64,000 bases of DNA. It comes from Azospirillum sp. TSH58. GTDB lineage: Bacteria; Pseudomonadota; Alphaproteobacteria; Azospirillales; Azospirillaceae. The position numbers and the translations under genes are program-made. Location: the NCBI RefSeq assembly GCF_003119115.1, contig NZ_CP022366.1:281001-345000 (forward strand). Direction: 5' to 3'. Below the pieces are notes generated by a model that worked only from the letters and a program-made list of their open reading frames with translations, did not search any database and was not told where the DNA came from. Shown here piece after piece: positions 1 through 8,396 of the stretch. Position 1 is the stretch's first letter, and the number at the start of each line of letters is the position of its first letter.

Positions 1-1
1 C

Positions 2-586
2 GACGAATCCTTCGAGACCCTGGCGCTGCGCAGCACCGCGCTCGGCATCGACATCGAGGAGGCGGTGCGCAAAGGGGAACTGGGCTGGGAGCGCGCGAAC
101 CCGTCGCGCCTGTCGCCGGGCCAGTTTGTCTGGCAGGTCCGCCGTCAGGTGGAGGACGAGAAGGCGCGCGTCGTGGTGATCGACAGCCTGAATTCCTATC
201 TCAGCACGATGCCCGAGGAACAGGCGCTCATCCTCCAGATGCACGAGCTGCTGTCCTATCTGAACAACCAGGGCGTCGTGACCATCCTCATCCTCGCCCA
301 GCAGGGCATCGTCGGCGACATCCAGAATCCGGTGGACCTGTCCTTCATGAGCGACACGGTGGTCCTGCTGCGCTTCTTCGAGGCGGCGGGGGAGGTGCTC
401 AAGGCGATCTCGGTGGTCAAGAAGCGCACCGGCATCCATGAGCTGGCGATCCGTGAATTCCGCCTGTTCCCCGACGGCATGCAGGTCGGTCCGCAGCTTC
501 TGGAGTTCCAGGGCGTGCTCACCGGCGTGCCCAGCTATGGCGGTTCGTCGGACCCGCTGCTGCGCGGGCGGAGCGGGACGGGCTGA
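2..586 (+). CDS. KaiC-like RecA-fold ATPase, C-terminal part (5' end outside window)
   Basis: The frame is open from base 2 to the TGA at 584-586, so the gene begins upstream. The visible 194 residues carry a RecA/KaiC Walker B strand ([11 protein letters not shown]), a following strand ending in ILAQQG, a [17 protein letters not shown] segment and the KaiC-type ending with KKRTGIHE and IREFRL. In this family such proteins are often paired with histidine kinases or KaiB-like proteins in non-cyanobacteria and are thought to act in signalling rather than a true clock. The hybrid kinase gene starts 10 nt downstream, so the two are probably co-transcribed. The missing N-terminal half leaves open whether it has one or two ATPase domains. 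Confidence 0.85.
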   Translation, partial: DESFETLALRSTALGIDIEEAVRKGELGWERANPSRLSPGQFVWQVRRQVEDEKARVVVIDSLNSYLSTMPEEQALILQMHELLSYLNNQGVVTILILAQQGIVGDIQNPVDLSFMSDTVVLLRFFEAAGEVLKAISVVKKRTGIHELAIREFRLFPDGMQVGPQLLEFQGVLTGVPSYGGSSDPLLRGRSGTG

Positions 587-595
587 CCGCAGCGC

Positions 596-2263
596 ATGAA
601 CGCCCCGATCCTCGTGTTCGCCCCGCAAGGCCGGGACGCGGAGGTCATCCGCCTCGTGCTGGACGAGGTCGGCATGACCGCGCGGATCTGCGCCGATCTG
701 CCGGCCCTGTGCGACGGCCTGGCGCAGGACGTCACGGCGCTGATCCTCTCCGAAGGCGCGTTGCCGGGGGCGGGGATGGAGCCCCTGATCGCCCGATTGG
801 AGGCCCAGCCGCCCTGGTCGGATCTGCCCGTTCTGGTGCTCACCGCGCGCGGCAACCGGTCGGCCAGCAAGGCGCGGTGGGCCCAGCTCCAGCGGCTCGG
901 CAACGTCACGCTGCTGGACCCGCCCCTGCACGCCGAGGCGCTGCAAAGCGCGGCGCGGTCCGCGGCGCGGACCCGCTCGCGCCAATACCGCACCCGGGCG
1001 CTTCTGGCCGACATCGAGCGGGCCAACGACGAGTTGGAAAGCCGGGTGGCGGAGCGGACCCGGGCCCTGCAAAGCGAGATGCAGGAGCGCCGGAAGGCCG
1101 AGGAGGCGTTGCAGCAGGCCCAGAAGATGGAGGCGGTCGGCCAGCTCACCGGCGGGATCGCCCACGACTTCAACAACCTGCTGCAGGTCATGCTCGGCAA
1201 CCTGCACAGGTTGCAGACCACGCTGCGTGCCGACGACCCGCTGCTGCGGCACGTCGCCATGGCCGTCACGGCCGGCGACCGCGCCGCGGCGCTCACCCGG
1301 CATCTTCTGGCCTTCGCCCGGCGCCAGCCGCTGATGCCCCGCAGCCTGGACATGAACGCCCTCGTCGCCGCCATGAGCGGCCTGATCCAGCAATCCGTCG
1401 GCGAGTCGATCCGGGTGGAGACGGTGCTGGCCGACGGGCTCTGGCGGACCTGGGCGGACGCCAATCAGGTCGAAAGCGCCCTGCTCAACCTCGCCATCAA
1501 CGCCCGCGACGCCATGCCGGACGGCGGGCGCCTGCGCATCGAGACGAGCAACGCCGTCCTCGACGAGACCGTCTCCGACCCGCAGGGGGACATTCTTCCC
1601 GGACGCTACGTCCTGCTCCGCATCACCGACACCGGCATCGGCATGCCGCCGGACGTCCTGGAGCGGGCCTTCGAGCCCTTCTTCACGACGAAGCCGATCG
1701 GCCAGGGCACCGGCCTCGGCCTGAGCCAGCTCTACGGCTTCGCCCGTCAATCGGGCGGGCACGCGGCGATCCGGTCGCAATCCGGCCGCGGCACCTCCGT
1801 CAGCCTGTATCTTCCGCAGCACGACGGTGTGGACGGCGCCGACAGCGCGGCCCCCGCTGCGGAAGCGGAACCGCAGGACCGGTCCCGCAACGATGAAACC
1901 ATCCTGGTCGTCGAGGACGAGGCCCTTGTCCTCATGCTGTGGGTCGAGGCTCTGGAAGGGCAGGGATACCACGTCCTGCAGGCCGCCGAACCCGAGTCGG
2001 CGATCGCGATCCTGGAGTCCGACGCGGCGATCGACCTCCTGGTCACCGACGTCGGGCTGCCCGGAATGACCGGGCGGGATCTGGCGACCCTGGCGCGGGG
2101 GCTCCGTCCCGGGCTGAAGGTTCTGTTCGTGACCGGCTACGCGCATTACGCCGCTCTCGAACCGGACAGCCTTGGACCGGGCACGCGGATGCTCAGCAAG
2201 CCGGTCGGCGTGGACACCTTGCAGACCACCGTCCGCGCCCTGCTGGACGGGGATTCGGCCTGA
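596..2263 (+). CDS. Hybrid sensor histidine kinase with N- and C-terminal receiver-like domains
   Basis: The 555-residue soluble protein has no membrane segment. Residues 1-120 resemble a degenerate receiver domain. A coiled-coil linker (about 135-180) leads to an HWE/HisKA-type H-box [12 protein letters not shown] with phospho-accepting His190. A HATPase_c domain follows with an N-box ([14 protein letters not shown]), a DTGIGMP G1 box, the FEPFFTTK F-box and a GTGLGLS G2 box. The C-terminal receiver (about 430-550) keeps an acidic pair near VEDE, phospho-acceptor Asp485 (VTDVGLPG) and a conserved Lys (LSKPV). The signal is therefore probably cytoplasmic and may come from the KaiC-like protein encoded 10 nt upstream. 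No separate output regulator follows. Confidence 0.92.
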   Translation: MNAPILVFAPQGRDAEVIRLVLDEVGMTARICADLPALCDGLAQDVTALILSEGALPGAGMEPLIARLEAQPPWSDLPVLVLTARGNRSASKARWAQLQRLGNVTLLDPPLHAEALQSAARSAARTRSRQYRTRALLADIERANDELESRVAERTRALQSEMQERRKAEEALQQAQKMEAVGQLTGGIAHDFNNLLQVMLGNLHRLQTTLRADDPLLRHVAMAVTAGDRAAALTRHLLAFARRQPLMPRSLDMNALVAAMSGLIQQSVGESIRVETVLADGLWRTWADANQVESALLNLAINARDAMPDGGRLRIETSNAVLDETVSDPQGDILPGRYVLLRITDTGIGMPPDVLERAFEPFFTTKPIGQGTGLGLSQLYGFARQSGGHAAIRSQSGRGTSVSLYLPQHDGVDGADSAAPAAEAEPQDRSRNDETILVVEDEALVLMLWVEALEGQGYHVLQAAEPESAIAILESDAAIDLLVTDVGLPGMTGRDLATLARGLRPGLKVLFVTGYAHYAALEPDSLGPGTRMLSKPVGVDTLQTTVRALLDGDSA

Positions 2264-2276
2264 CGCCGCGCCGGTC

Positions 2277-2330
2277 GGCGAACCGGGGCGGGCGAACCGG
2301 GGCGAGTGAACCTGGGCGGGTGAACGGCGG
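2277..2330. repeat. 14-bp tandem repeat, about 3.5 copies
   Basis: Units beginning GGCGAACCGGGGCG occur at 2277 and 2291 (identical), with diverged copies at 2305 and 2319. The array sits just after the kinase stop codon in non-coding sequence. It is probably a slippage-generated simple repeat; no function is indicated. Confidence 0.7.
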
Positions 2331-2387
2331 CAACTCGACAAGCTCCACGCACATCGCCTACAACCGGTCATCCGTCCTGTGGGTGGA

Positions 2388-2897
2388 ATGGGAACCGGTT
2401 TGAACGGAGCAACGTCAGCACGGCCATCGGCCTCCCCTCTCCATTGCGGGGAGCCGGGCGGGGCGAGCGGGCATCGCGAGGGAGGCGCCGCCGCGCTTGT
2501 GGCGCCTGCGTCCCGCGGGCGATCCGGGCTGGCCGCGGCGCTGGCCGCCGTCCTTCTGCTGATCCTGGCCCAGGTGCCGGGGCAGGCGGTCGCCATGCTG
2601 TCCGCCGGTCTCGCGCAGTCCTTCTGGGCGGCGTCGATGTGCGGGCCGGACGGGGCGTCGGATCGGATGCCCTCCGCGCCCGATCAGCCCAAGCACGATC
2701 TGGAGCATTGCCTGGGCTGCCAGCTTGGCTGCGCGCCTCCGGCGATGCTGACCCCGGCGGATGTCGCCGTTCCGCCGCCGCGCCTGTCCGGGGCGTTGCG
2801 CGCGCTTCCCCTTCGGACCCGCAAGCTCCGCCGCCGGAGCGTTTTCCGCCCGAACGCCCGTGCCCCGCCGATGACGCGTCCTGCCCCGACCAAGTGA
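2388..2897 (+). CDS. DUF2946-like membrane-anchored protein (probable copper-locus protein)
   Basis: The product is about 169 residues with one hydrophobic segment near residues 47-65 (AAALAAVLLLILAQV). A cysteine cluster follows: a Cys after AASM, then HCLGCQLGC, and a Pro-rich tail. This order (TM segment, MCGPDG, HC..C) resembles DUF2946 proteins, which commonly sit next to periplasmic copper chaperones. The PCu(A)C gene follows 39 nt downstream, which supports a role in copper handling. The start is uncertain: no clear Shine-Dalgarno site precedes ATG 2388, and GTG 2379 is possible. The N-terminal 45 residues are low-complexity and may not be translated. Confidence 0.6.
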   Translation: MGTGLNGATSARPSASPLHCGEPGGASGHREGGAAALVAPASRGRSGLAAALAAVLLLILAQVPGQAVAMLSAGLAQSFWAASMCGPDGASDRMPSAPDQPKHDLEHCLGCQLGCAPPAMLTPADVAVPPPRLSGALRALPLRTRKLRRRSVFRPNARAPPMTRPAPTK

Positions 2898-2936
2898 CCG
2901 TTCGACTCATCATTCTCTTTGCAGGACACCGTCATC

Positions 2937-3443
2937 ATGAAGAAGCACGCCGTGGCGCTCGCCGCGCTGATCGCCCTGACCGCCGGCACCGCGCTGGCCC
3001 ATGGTTTCAAGGCCGGGCCGGTCGACATCGAACATCCCTGGGCGCGCGCCACCGCGCCCTCGGCCCCGAACGGCTCGGCCTACATGGTGCTGAGCACCCA
3101 CGGCCCGGACAGCGACCGCCTGCTGTCGGCCAGCACGCCCGTCGCCGACAAGGCGGAGCTGCACACCCACCTGATGGACAACGGCGTCATGAAGATGCGC
3201 CAGGTCGATGCCATCGAGGTGTCGCCCGGCTCGCCGACCGCGCTGCAGCCCGGCGGCCTGCACGTCATGCTGTTCGGCCTGAAGCAGCCGCTCGCTCCGG
3301 GCAAGGCGTTCCCGCTGACGCTGACCTTCGAGAAGGCCGGGCCGGTGACCGTCCAGGTGGACGTGCAGAGCGCCGGGTCCGCCGCGCCGTCCCACGGCGG
3401 TGCCGGCGGGCCGCAGGCCGGCGGCACGCAGCACAAGCACTGA
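2937..3443 (+). CDS. Periplasmic copper chaperone, PCu(A)C family
   Basis: The 168-residue protein has a clear Sec signal peptide (MKKHAVALAALIALTAG, cleavage after ALA). The mature part carries the PCu(A)C metal site: a His-Met pair in HTHLMDNGVMKM followed about 20 residues later by GGLHVMLFGLK. This matches the H-M...M...H-x-M copper(I) ligand pattern. The C-terminus is Gly/His-rich (ending TQHKH), which may add metal-binding capacity. Members of this family deliver Cu(I) to cytochrome oxidase CuA sites or scavenge periplasmic copper. ATG 2937 is chosen because the signal peptide starts there. The upstream DUF2946-like gene is its likely operon partner. Confidence 0.9.
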   Translation: MKKHAVALAALIALTAGTALAHGFKAGPVDIEHPWARATAPSAPNGSAYMVLSTHGPDSDRLLSASTPVADKAELHTHLMDNGVMKMRQVDAIEVSPGSPTALQPGGLHVMLFGLKQPLAPGKAFPLTLTFEKAGPVTVQVDVQSAGSAAPSHGGAGGPQAGGTQHKH

Positions 3444-3568
3444 CGGGCACGCGCCGCGCCGGCCTGTCGCCAAGGGCCGGCGCGGCCGCAACCGGCGGTC
3501 GGTGTTGAGGGTGGTCGGTACTGATATACCAGCATCGCATTTGACCGTCCGGCCCCATGGGCGCAGGG

Positions 3569-3606
3569 TGTGGCGCGCCGGTCCGGCAGAAGGCCGGCGC
3601 GCCACA
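3569..3606 (+). promoter_or_regulatory. Perfect 13-bp stem-loop directly before the EamA transporter ribosome-binding site
   Basis: The arms 3569-3581 (TGTGGCGCGCCGG) and 3594-3606 are exact reverse complements around a 12-nt loop. The Shine-Dalgarno-like run GGAAGGA begins 2 nt after the right arm. There is no T-run, so it is not a standard terminator. It could modulate translation or transcription entry into the downstream gene. No known riboswitch was recognised. Confidence 0.55.
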
Positions 3607-3624
3607 GGAAGGAACGCCCCGCCC

Positions 3625-3654
3625 ATGACTTCCCCCATGAGCGCCGCCCGATGA
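3625..3654 (+). CDS. Possible 9-residue leader peptide coupled to the EamA transporter
   Basis: ATG 3625 lies about 10 nt after the GGAAGGA motif and encodes MTSPMSAAR followed by TGA at 3652-3654. That stop overlaps the likely transporter start codon (ATGA at 3651-3654). The best ribosome-binding site therefore serves this mini-ORF rather than the transporter. This suggests translational coupling, but it could also be chance in a GC-rich leader. Confidence 0.35.
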   Translation: MTSPMSAAR

Positions 3655-4580
3655 CCGCCACCGAAAAGGCGCTCTCCGCCAGCTCCTCCGGGCGGGCGGG
3701 CATCGCCTGGATGCTGCTCACCACGCTTCTGTTCGTGACGCAGGACGCGACGCTGCGCGTCCTCGTGCAGACCTATCCCTTCGCGGAGGTCGCCTGGGCG
3801 CGCTTCGCGGTGCATCTGGCCATCGCCTTCGTCGTGGTGGCGCTGCGCTCCCCCAGCCACCTCATCGCCCGGCGCCCGGGGATGCAGATCCTGCGCTCCA
3901 CGCTGCTGGCCGTGCTGACCCTGCTGGCGGCGGTGTCCTACAAGATCCTGCCCTTCGTCGATGTGGCGGCGATCGCCAACGTGGCCCCGGTCCTGGTCGC
4001 CGTCCTGTCCGTTCCGCTCCTGAAGGAGAAGGTCGGCTGGCGGCGCTCCCTGGGGGTGTTCGGCGGCTTCATCGGGGCGATGATCATCATCGGCCCGGCC
4101 AGCCTCGTCTTCCAGTGGGCGATCCTGCTGCCGCTGGCCGCCGCGCTGTGCAACGCGCTCTACCAGATCGTCACGCGGCTGCTGCGCGGCGGCGATTCCA
4201 CGCTGACGACCTTCTTCTACACCAGCATGGCCGGGACGGTGCTCTGCGGGCTGCTGCTGCCCTTCGGCTGGACGACGCCGGACCTGACGGGGGCGGCGCT
4301 GATGATCATGCTCGGCGCGCTGGGGGCGTGCAGCCATTACTGCCTGATCCGCGCCTACTCGGTGGCGGACGCGGCGACGGTGGCGCCCTTCGGCTACACG
4401 ACGCTGATCTGGGCGGTGCTCTACGGCCTGCTGGTCTTCGGGGAGCCGCCCAGCGCCTCGACCCTCGCCGGTGGTCTGGTGATCGTCGCCGCCGGCATCT
4501 ACATTTTCCACCGCGAGCAGGTGCGGGCGCGCGAGGCGGCATCGAAGGACGTGGTGAAGGAGGCGGCGAAGGGGGGCTGA
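3651..4580 (+). CDS. EamA-family (DMT superfamily) permease
   Basis: The product is 309 residues with about ten hydrophobic segments in two EamA repeats, starting WMLLTTLLFVTQDATLRVLVQ, and a short charged C-terminus. DMT permeases of this type export amino acids, metabolites or drugs in the inner membrane; the substrate cannot be told from sequence. ATG 3651 is preferred over an in-frame GTG at 3570, which falls inside the upstream hairpin and would add an arginine-rich, non-conserved tail. A terminator begins inside the last codons. No neighbouring gene points to a substrate. Confidence 0.85.
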   Translation: MTATEKALSASSSGRAGIAWMLLTTLLFVTQDATLRVLVQTYPFAEVAWARFAVHLAIAFVVVALRSPSHLIARRPGMQILRSTLLAVLTLLAAVSYKILPFVDVAAIANVAPVLVAVLSVPLLKEKVGWRRSLGVFGGFIGAMIIIGPASLVFQWAILLPLAAALCNALYQIVTRLLRGGDSTLTTFFYTSMAGTVLCGLLLPFGWTTPDLTGAALMIMLGALGACSHYCLIRAYSVADAATVAPFGYTTLIWAVLYGLLVFGEPPSASTLAGGLVIVAAGIYIFHREQVRAREAASKDVVKEAAKGG

Positions 4581-4595
4581 ACCAGCCCCTTTTCC
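4573..4595 (+). terminator. Rho-independent terminator overlapping the EamA stop codon
   Basis: GGGGCT at 4573-4578 pairs with AGCCCC at 4584-4589 around a 5-nt loop and is followed by TTTT. The stop codon TGA lies in the stem-loop. Confidence 0.65.
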
Positions 4596-4607
4596 CAGGA
4601 GTTCCCT

Positions 4608-4676
4608 ATGCCGGAGGCACGTACACAGGACGTTCAGGTACCCGAAATATCACGGGCCGTATGCGTCGAACTGTAA
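4608..4676 (+). CDS. 22-residue small ORF with its own ribosome-binding site
   Basis: ATG 4608 is preceded by AGGAG with 6-nt spacing. It encodes a short hydrophilic peptide beginning MPEARTQDVQ and ending AVCVEL, then TAA. Codon use lacks the strong GC3 bias seen in neighbours. A terminator-like hairpin with a T6 run follows within 20-45 nt and precedes the next gene. The order (ribosome site, short peptide, hairpin with T-run, downstream ORF) resembles an attenuator leader, but the peptide has no run of a single amino-acid codon. It could also be an independent small protein. Confidence 0.45.
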   Translation: MPEARTQDVQVPEISRAVCVEL

Positions 4677-4696
4677 CATGCTCCGCGTACCGTACG

Positions 4697-4719
4697 CCTG
4701 CCGGTGAGGGCCGGCGTTT
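4697..4719 (+). terminator. Terminator-like hairpin with T6 before the 65-aa ORF
   Basis: GCCGG pairs with CCGGC around a 6-nt loop (TGAGGG), followed by GTTTTTTC. It lies between the 22-residue ORF and the next start codon at 4747, so it could end the short transcript or act as an attenuator. Confidence 0.55.
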
Positions 4720-4746
4720 TTTCATCCACAAGCAACGAGAACAGCA

Positions 4747-4944
4747 ATGAACGGACTGCCCAAGCAGACGTGGCGCTGCCGCGTTGCCGAACTGTTGAAC
4801 GATCCCGTGGTCCAGGCCGTGTTGCGCCGGGACCGCCTGACCCACGAGCAGGTTCTGGCACAGCTCACCCCCATTGCCGAGCACCTGCGCCGCAACACCT
4901 CCCCCGAACGACCCGCAAGGCGGCTTCAGCGCGAAGCCTTCTGA
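4747..4944 (+). CDS. Small hypothetical protein, 65 aa
   Basis: ATG 4747 opens a 65-codon frame (MNGLPKQTWRCRVAELLND...) predicted to be soluble, helical and basic at the C-terminus. A weak purine-rich site (GAGAACAG) precedes it. I do not recognise a family. It is closed by a strong bidirectional terminator immediately downstream, which supports it as a real transcription unit. The upstream attenuator-like hairpin may control it. Confidence 0.5.
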   Translation: MNGLPKQTWRCRVAELLNDPVVQAVLRRDRLTHEQVLAQLTPIAEHLRRNTSPERPARRLQREAF

Positions 4945-4956
4945 CCCTTCCCATGA

Positions 4957-4993
4957 GAAAAGGCCGCCCGGTGAACGGGCGGCCTTCTTCTTT
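4957..4993. terminator. Bidirectional Rho-independent terminator
   Basis: AAGGCCGCCCG (4960-4970) and CGGGCGGCCTT (4976-4986) form an 11-bp perfect stem with a 5-nt loop. Pyrimidine-rich tails occur on both sides (CTTCTTTC on plus, TTTTCTC on minus). It separates the convergent 65-aa ORF and the aldehyde dehydrogenase gene. Confidence 0.85.
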
Positions 4994-5010
4994 CACGCCG
5001 ATGGCGCGGA

Positions 5011-6513
5011 TCAGCCGGCGATCTCGAACTTGATCCCCTGGGCCAGCGGCAGGGCGCGGGAGTAGTTCACCGTGGCCGTCTGGCGGCGCATGTAGGCCTT
5101 CCAGGCGTCGGACCCGGACTCGCGCCCGCCGCCCGTCTCCTTCTCGCCGCCGAAGGCGCCGCCGATTTCCGCGCCCGACGGGCCGATGTTGACGTTGGCG
5201 ATGCCGCAGTCGCTGCCGGACGCCGACAGGAAGCTCTCGGCCTCGCGGATGTCGGTGGTGAAGATGCAGGAGGACAGGCCTTGCGGCACCGCGTTCTGAA
5301 GCGCGATGGCCTCCTCCAGCGTCTCGTAGGTCAGGACGTAGAGGATCGGGGCGAAGGTCTCGTGGCGGACGATGTCGGTCTGGCCCGGCATCTCGACGAT
5401 GGCCGGCTGCACGTACCAGGCGTCGGGATACTGCTCCGCCAGCGCGCGGCCGCCGCCGGTCACCACGCCGCCGTCGGCCTTGGCCTGCTCCAGCGCGCGC
5501 TGCATGCCCTCATAGGCGCCCTTGTCGTTCAGCGGGCCGACCAGAACGCCGGACTCCAGCGGGTTGCCGATGGGAACGGAGGCGTAGGCGGCCTTGAGGC
5601 GCGGCAGCAGCGTGTCGCGCACGTCCTTGTGGACGATCAGGCGGCGCAGCGTGGTGCAGCGCTGGCCGCAGGTGCCCACCGCCGAGAAGACGATGGCGCG
5701 CACCGCCATGTCGAGGTCGGCCGACGGCGCCACGATCATGGCGTTGTTGCCGCCCAGCTCCAGGATCGGGCGGGCGAAGCGCTCGGCCACCTTCAGCGCG
5801 ACCTCGCGGCCCATGCGGGTCGAGCCGGTGGCCGACACGATGGGGACCAGCGGGCTGGCGACCAGCGCCTCGCCGACCTCGCGCCCGCCGTTGACGACCT
5901 GCAGCAGGTCCGCCGGGGCGTCGCCGAAGCGGGCCACGGCGCGCTCGAAGATGCGCTGGCAGGCGAGCGCGGTCAGCGGCGTCTTCTCCGACGGCTTCCA
6001 GATCACCGGGTCGCCGCAGACCAGCGCCAGGGCGGCGTTCCAGGCCCAGACCGCGACGGGGAAGTTGAAGGCGGAGATCACCGCGCAGGGACCCATCGGG
6101 TGCCAGGTCTCGCGCATCGCGTGGCCCGGACGCTCCGACGCGATGGTCAGGCCGTAGAGCTGGCGGGACAGGCCGACCGCGAAGTCGCAGATGTCGATCA
6201 TCTCCTGGACCTCGCCCAGGCCCTCCTGGAAGATCTTGCCCATCTCCAGCGTGACGAGACGGCCGAGATCCTCCTTGGCGTCGCGCAGCTCCTCGCCCAG
6301 CAGGCGGACCAGCTCGCCGCGGCGCGGCGCCGGGACGGAGCGCCACGCCTCGAAGGCGCGCTGGGCGCGGGCGGCCACCTCCGGGATCTCCGACGCCGGG
6401 GTGACCGGCGCCACGCCCAGCGCGGCGCCGTCGATGGGCGAGCGGACGGACAGGCCGGCCCCGTCGGCGGGAAGCTCAAGGCCGAGGCGGGAGAGAAGAT
6501 CGCGGTGCTGCAT
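5011..6513 (-). CDS. Aldehyde dehydrogenase, ALDH7 type (alpha-aminoadipic semialdehyde dehydrogenase-like)
   Basis: The 500-residue cytosolic NAD-dependent dehydrogenase has all catalytic parts: NFPVAVWAWN for cofactor binding, general-base Glu252 (LELGGNN), nucleophile Cys286 (GQRCTTLRR) and the ALDH7 signature IGPSGAEIGGAFGGEKETGG. The last motif is the hallmark of ALDH7A1/antiquitin enzymes, which oxidise alpha-aminoadipic semialdehyde in lysine breakdown. The start is ATG 6513 (MQHRDLLSR), preceded by GAGGA; a longer frame adds an unsupported 26-residue tail. A saccharopine-dehydrogenase-like gene at 17.5 kb could supply its substrate, but they are not linked in an operon. Confidence 0.9.
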   Translation of the reverse strand: MQHRDLLSRLGLELPADGAGLSVRSPIDGAALGVAPVTPASEIPEVAARAQRAFEAWRSVPAPRRGELVRLLGEELRDAKEDLGRLVTLEMGKIFQEGLGEVQEMIDICDFAVGLSRQLYGLTIASERPGHAMRETWHPMGPCAVISAFNFPVAVWAWNAALALVCGDPVIWKPSEKTPLTALACQRIFERAVARFGDAPADLLQVVNGGREVGEALVASPLVPIVSATGSTRMGREVALKVAERFARPILELGGNNAMIVAPSADLDMAVRAIVFSAVGTCGQRCTTLRRLIVHKDVRDTLLPRLKAAYASVPIGNPLESGVLVGPLNDKGAYEGMQRALEQAKADGGVVTGGGRALAEQYPDAWYVQPAIVEMPGQTDIVRHETFAPILYVLTYETLEEAIALQNAVPQGLSSCIFTTDIREAESFLSASGSDCGIANVNIGPSGAEIGGAFGGEKETGGGRESGSDAWKAYMRRQTATVNYSRALPLAQGIKFEIAG

Positions 6514-6582
6514 GGAAAAGGTCCTCGGTAAGGCAACCGGTGGAGGGGTGGCGCATGGCGGGGAGGTCCGGCAAAAGCGCAA

Positions 6583-6620
6583 CCCCCTCACCCTAACCCT
6601 CTCCCCGGAGGGGAGAGGGG
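6583..6620. repeat. REP-like inverted repeat in an intergenic gap
   Basis: CCCTCTCCCC (6597-6606) and GGGGAGAGGG (6610-6619) form a 10-bp stem preceded by CCCTCACCCTAA. This CCCTCACCC/TAACCCTCTCCCC type of sequence is common as a dispersed extragenic element in high-GC proteobacteria. A related but shorter purine-rich stretch is at about 9382-9397. It may also act as a weak terminator between the two minus-strand genes. Confidence 0.6.
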
Positions 6621-6628
6621 ACTTTTGG

Positions 6629-8287
6629 TTAGCGCTGGCGCCCGGCGGCGCGGATGTCGGACAGGCTGCGGTTCGGCGTCAGGGCCTCGGGGTCGAGCCT
6701 GACGTGCAGGAGGGCCGGCCGGCCGGCGGCGCGGGCGCGCTCGAAGGCCGGGGCGAACTCCTCCGTCCGCTCCACCGTCTCGCCATGGCCGCCATAGGCG
6801 CGGGCGAGCGCGGCGAAGTCCGGGTTCGTCAGGGCGGTGCCGGACACGCGGCCCGGATACTCCCGTTCCTGGTGCATGCGGATGGTGCCGTACATGCCGT
6901 TGTCGATGACCAGCACGATGAGGTTGGCGCCCTCCTGCACGGCGGTGCCGAACTCCAGCCCGGTCATCTGGAAGCAGCCGTCGCCGGCGAAGCAGACCAC
7001 GTCCCGCTCCGGATGCAGCAGCTTGGCCGCGACGGCGGCGGGCAGGCCGTAGCCCATCGAGCCGCAGACCGGCGCCGCCTGCGTGGCGAAGCGGCGGAAG
7101 CGCCAGAAGCGGTGGACCCAGGTGGCGTAGTTGCCGGCGCCGTTGGTCAGGATGGCGTCGTCGGGCAGGGTGTCGCGCAGCCAGGACATGACGGCGCCCA
7201 TCTGGACGTCGCCGGGGATCGTGGCCGGCGGCTCGCTCCAGGCGGTGTAGGCGGCGTGCGCGGTCTCGGCCTGCCCGGCCCAGGCGGGGGAGGCCGGCGC
7301 CTCCAGCCCGGCGACGGCGTCGAGGAAGCCGCCCGGCGTGGCGTTGATGGCGAGGTCGGGGTTGTAGACGCGGCCCAGTTCCTCCGCCCCCGGATGGACG
7401 TGGATCAGCGTCTTGCCGGTTTCCGGGATGCCGAGCAGCCCGTAGCTCTGCGACGGCACCTCCGAGAAGCGGCCGCCGAGCAGCAGGATCACGTCGGCGT
7501 CCTTCACCAGGGCGACCAGCTTCGGGTTGATGCCCAGCCCGATGTCGCCCGCGTAGTTCGGGTGCGCGTGGTCGAACAGCATCTGGCGGCGGAAGGTGAC
7601 GGCCACCGGCAGCGCGAACGTCTCGGCGAAGACGTGCAGCGAGGCCACCGCGTCCTCGGTCCAGCGGGAGCCGCCGGCGATCACCAGCGGGCGCTTCGCC
7701 CCGGCGAGCAGCCGCCCGACCTCGGCGACCTGGGCGGGGGTGGGGGCGCTGTCCACCGGCTGGGCCGGGCGGGCGGCGGCGACGTCCGCCGTCTCCACCA
7801 GCATGTCTTCCGGCAGCACCAGCACGACCGGGCCGGGACGGCCGGCGAGCGCGGTGTGGAAGGCGCGGCTGACCATCTCCGGCACGCGGTCGGCGCTGTC
7901 GATCTCCGCCACCCACTTGGCCATGCCGCCGAACATGAGGGTGTAGTCGACCTCCTGGAAGGCGTCGCGCCCGCGCATGCCGCGCTCGATCTGGCCGATG
8001 AACAGGATCATCGGGGTGGAGTCCTGCTGCGCCACATGCACGCCCGGCGCGGCGTTGGTGGCGCCGGGGCCGCGGGTGACGAAGCAGATGCCCGGCCGGC
8101 CGGTCAGCTTGCCCTCGGCCTCCGCCATCATGGCCGCACCGCTCTCGTGGCGGGCGTTGATCGTGCGGATCGGGGAGTCGTGCAGCGCGTCCAGCACGGC
8201 GAGGTAGCTTTCGCCCGGCACGCAGAACACGCGCTCGACGCCCTGCGCCTCCAGCGCATCGACGATCAACTGGCCTCCGGTCTTCAT
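6629..8287 (-). CDS. Thiamine-pyrophosphate enzyme, acetolactate synthase/decarboxylase-like
   Basis: The 552-residue protein has the three-domain TPP fold. The N-terminal PYR domain carries the catalytic Glu (INARHESGAAMMAEA) and a GPGATNA loop. A central domain follows, and the C-terminal PP domain has the cofactor motif GDGCFQMTGLEF...DNGMYG. This group includes acetolactate synthase large-subunit paralogues and 2-oxoacid decarboxylases; no small regulatory subunit is adjacent, so a non-anabolic role is likely. ATG 8287 (MKTGGQLIVD) is preferred because GAGGAA lies about 10 nt upstream. The gene is divergent from a LysR regulator whose operator-like palindrome lies between them. Confidence 0.85.
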   Translation of the reverse strand: MKTGGQLIVDALEAQGVERVFCVPGESYLAVLDALHDSPIRTINARHESGAAMMAEAEGKLTGRPGICFVTRGPGATNAAPGVHVAQQDSTPMILFIGQIERGMRGRDAFQEVDYTLMFGGMAKWVAEIDSADRVPEMVSRAFHTALAGRPGPVVLVLPEDMLVETADVAAARPAQPVDSAPTPAQVAEVGRLLAGAKRPLVIAGGSRWTEDAVASLHVFAETFALPVAVTFRRQMLFDHAHPNYAGDIGLGINPKLVALVKDADVILLLGGRFSEVPSQSYGLLGIPETGKTLIHVHPGAEELGRVYNPDLAINATPGGFLDAVAGLEAPASPAWAGQAETAHAAYTAWSEPPATIPGDVQMGAVMSWLRDTLPDDAILTNGAGNYATWVHRFWRFRRFATQAAPVCGSMGYGLPAAVAAKLLHPERDVVCFAGDGCFQMTGLEFGTAVQEGANLIVLVIDNGMYGTIRMHQEREYPGRVSGTALTNPDFAALARAYGGHGETVERTEEFAPAFERARAAGRPALLHVRLDPEALTPNRSLSDIRAAGRQR

Positions 8288-8371
8288 AGCGCGCTCGTTC
8301 CTCGGCTGGGCGTTCAAATCCTCCTCAATCTGGCGGCAGGCCCCGCCCCGCGCAACCGACTTTCTTTCCCC

Positions 8372-8396
8372 GGGTCATGAGCTATAGTCATGACCC
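8372..8396. promoter_or_regulatory. Palindromic operator overlapping the -10 of the LysR gene
   Basis: GGGTCATGA (8372-8380) and TCATGACCC (8388-8396) are perfect 9-bp inverted arms with a 7-nt spacer. The right arm ends exactly where the LysR start codon begins. A TATAGT hexamer (8383-8388) in the spacer would place transcription start at or next to the ATG. This fits a LysR box used for autoregulation and control of the divergent TPP gene. Confidence 0.6.
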
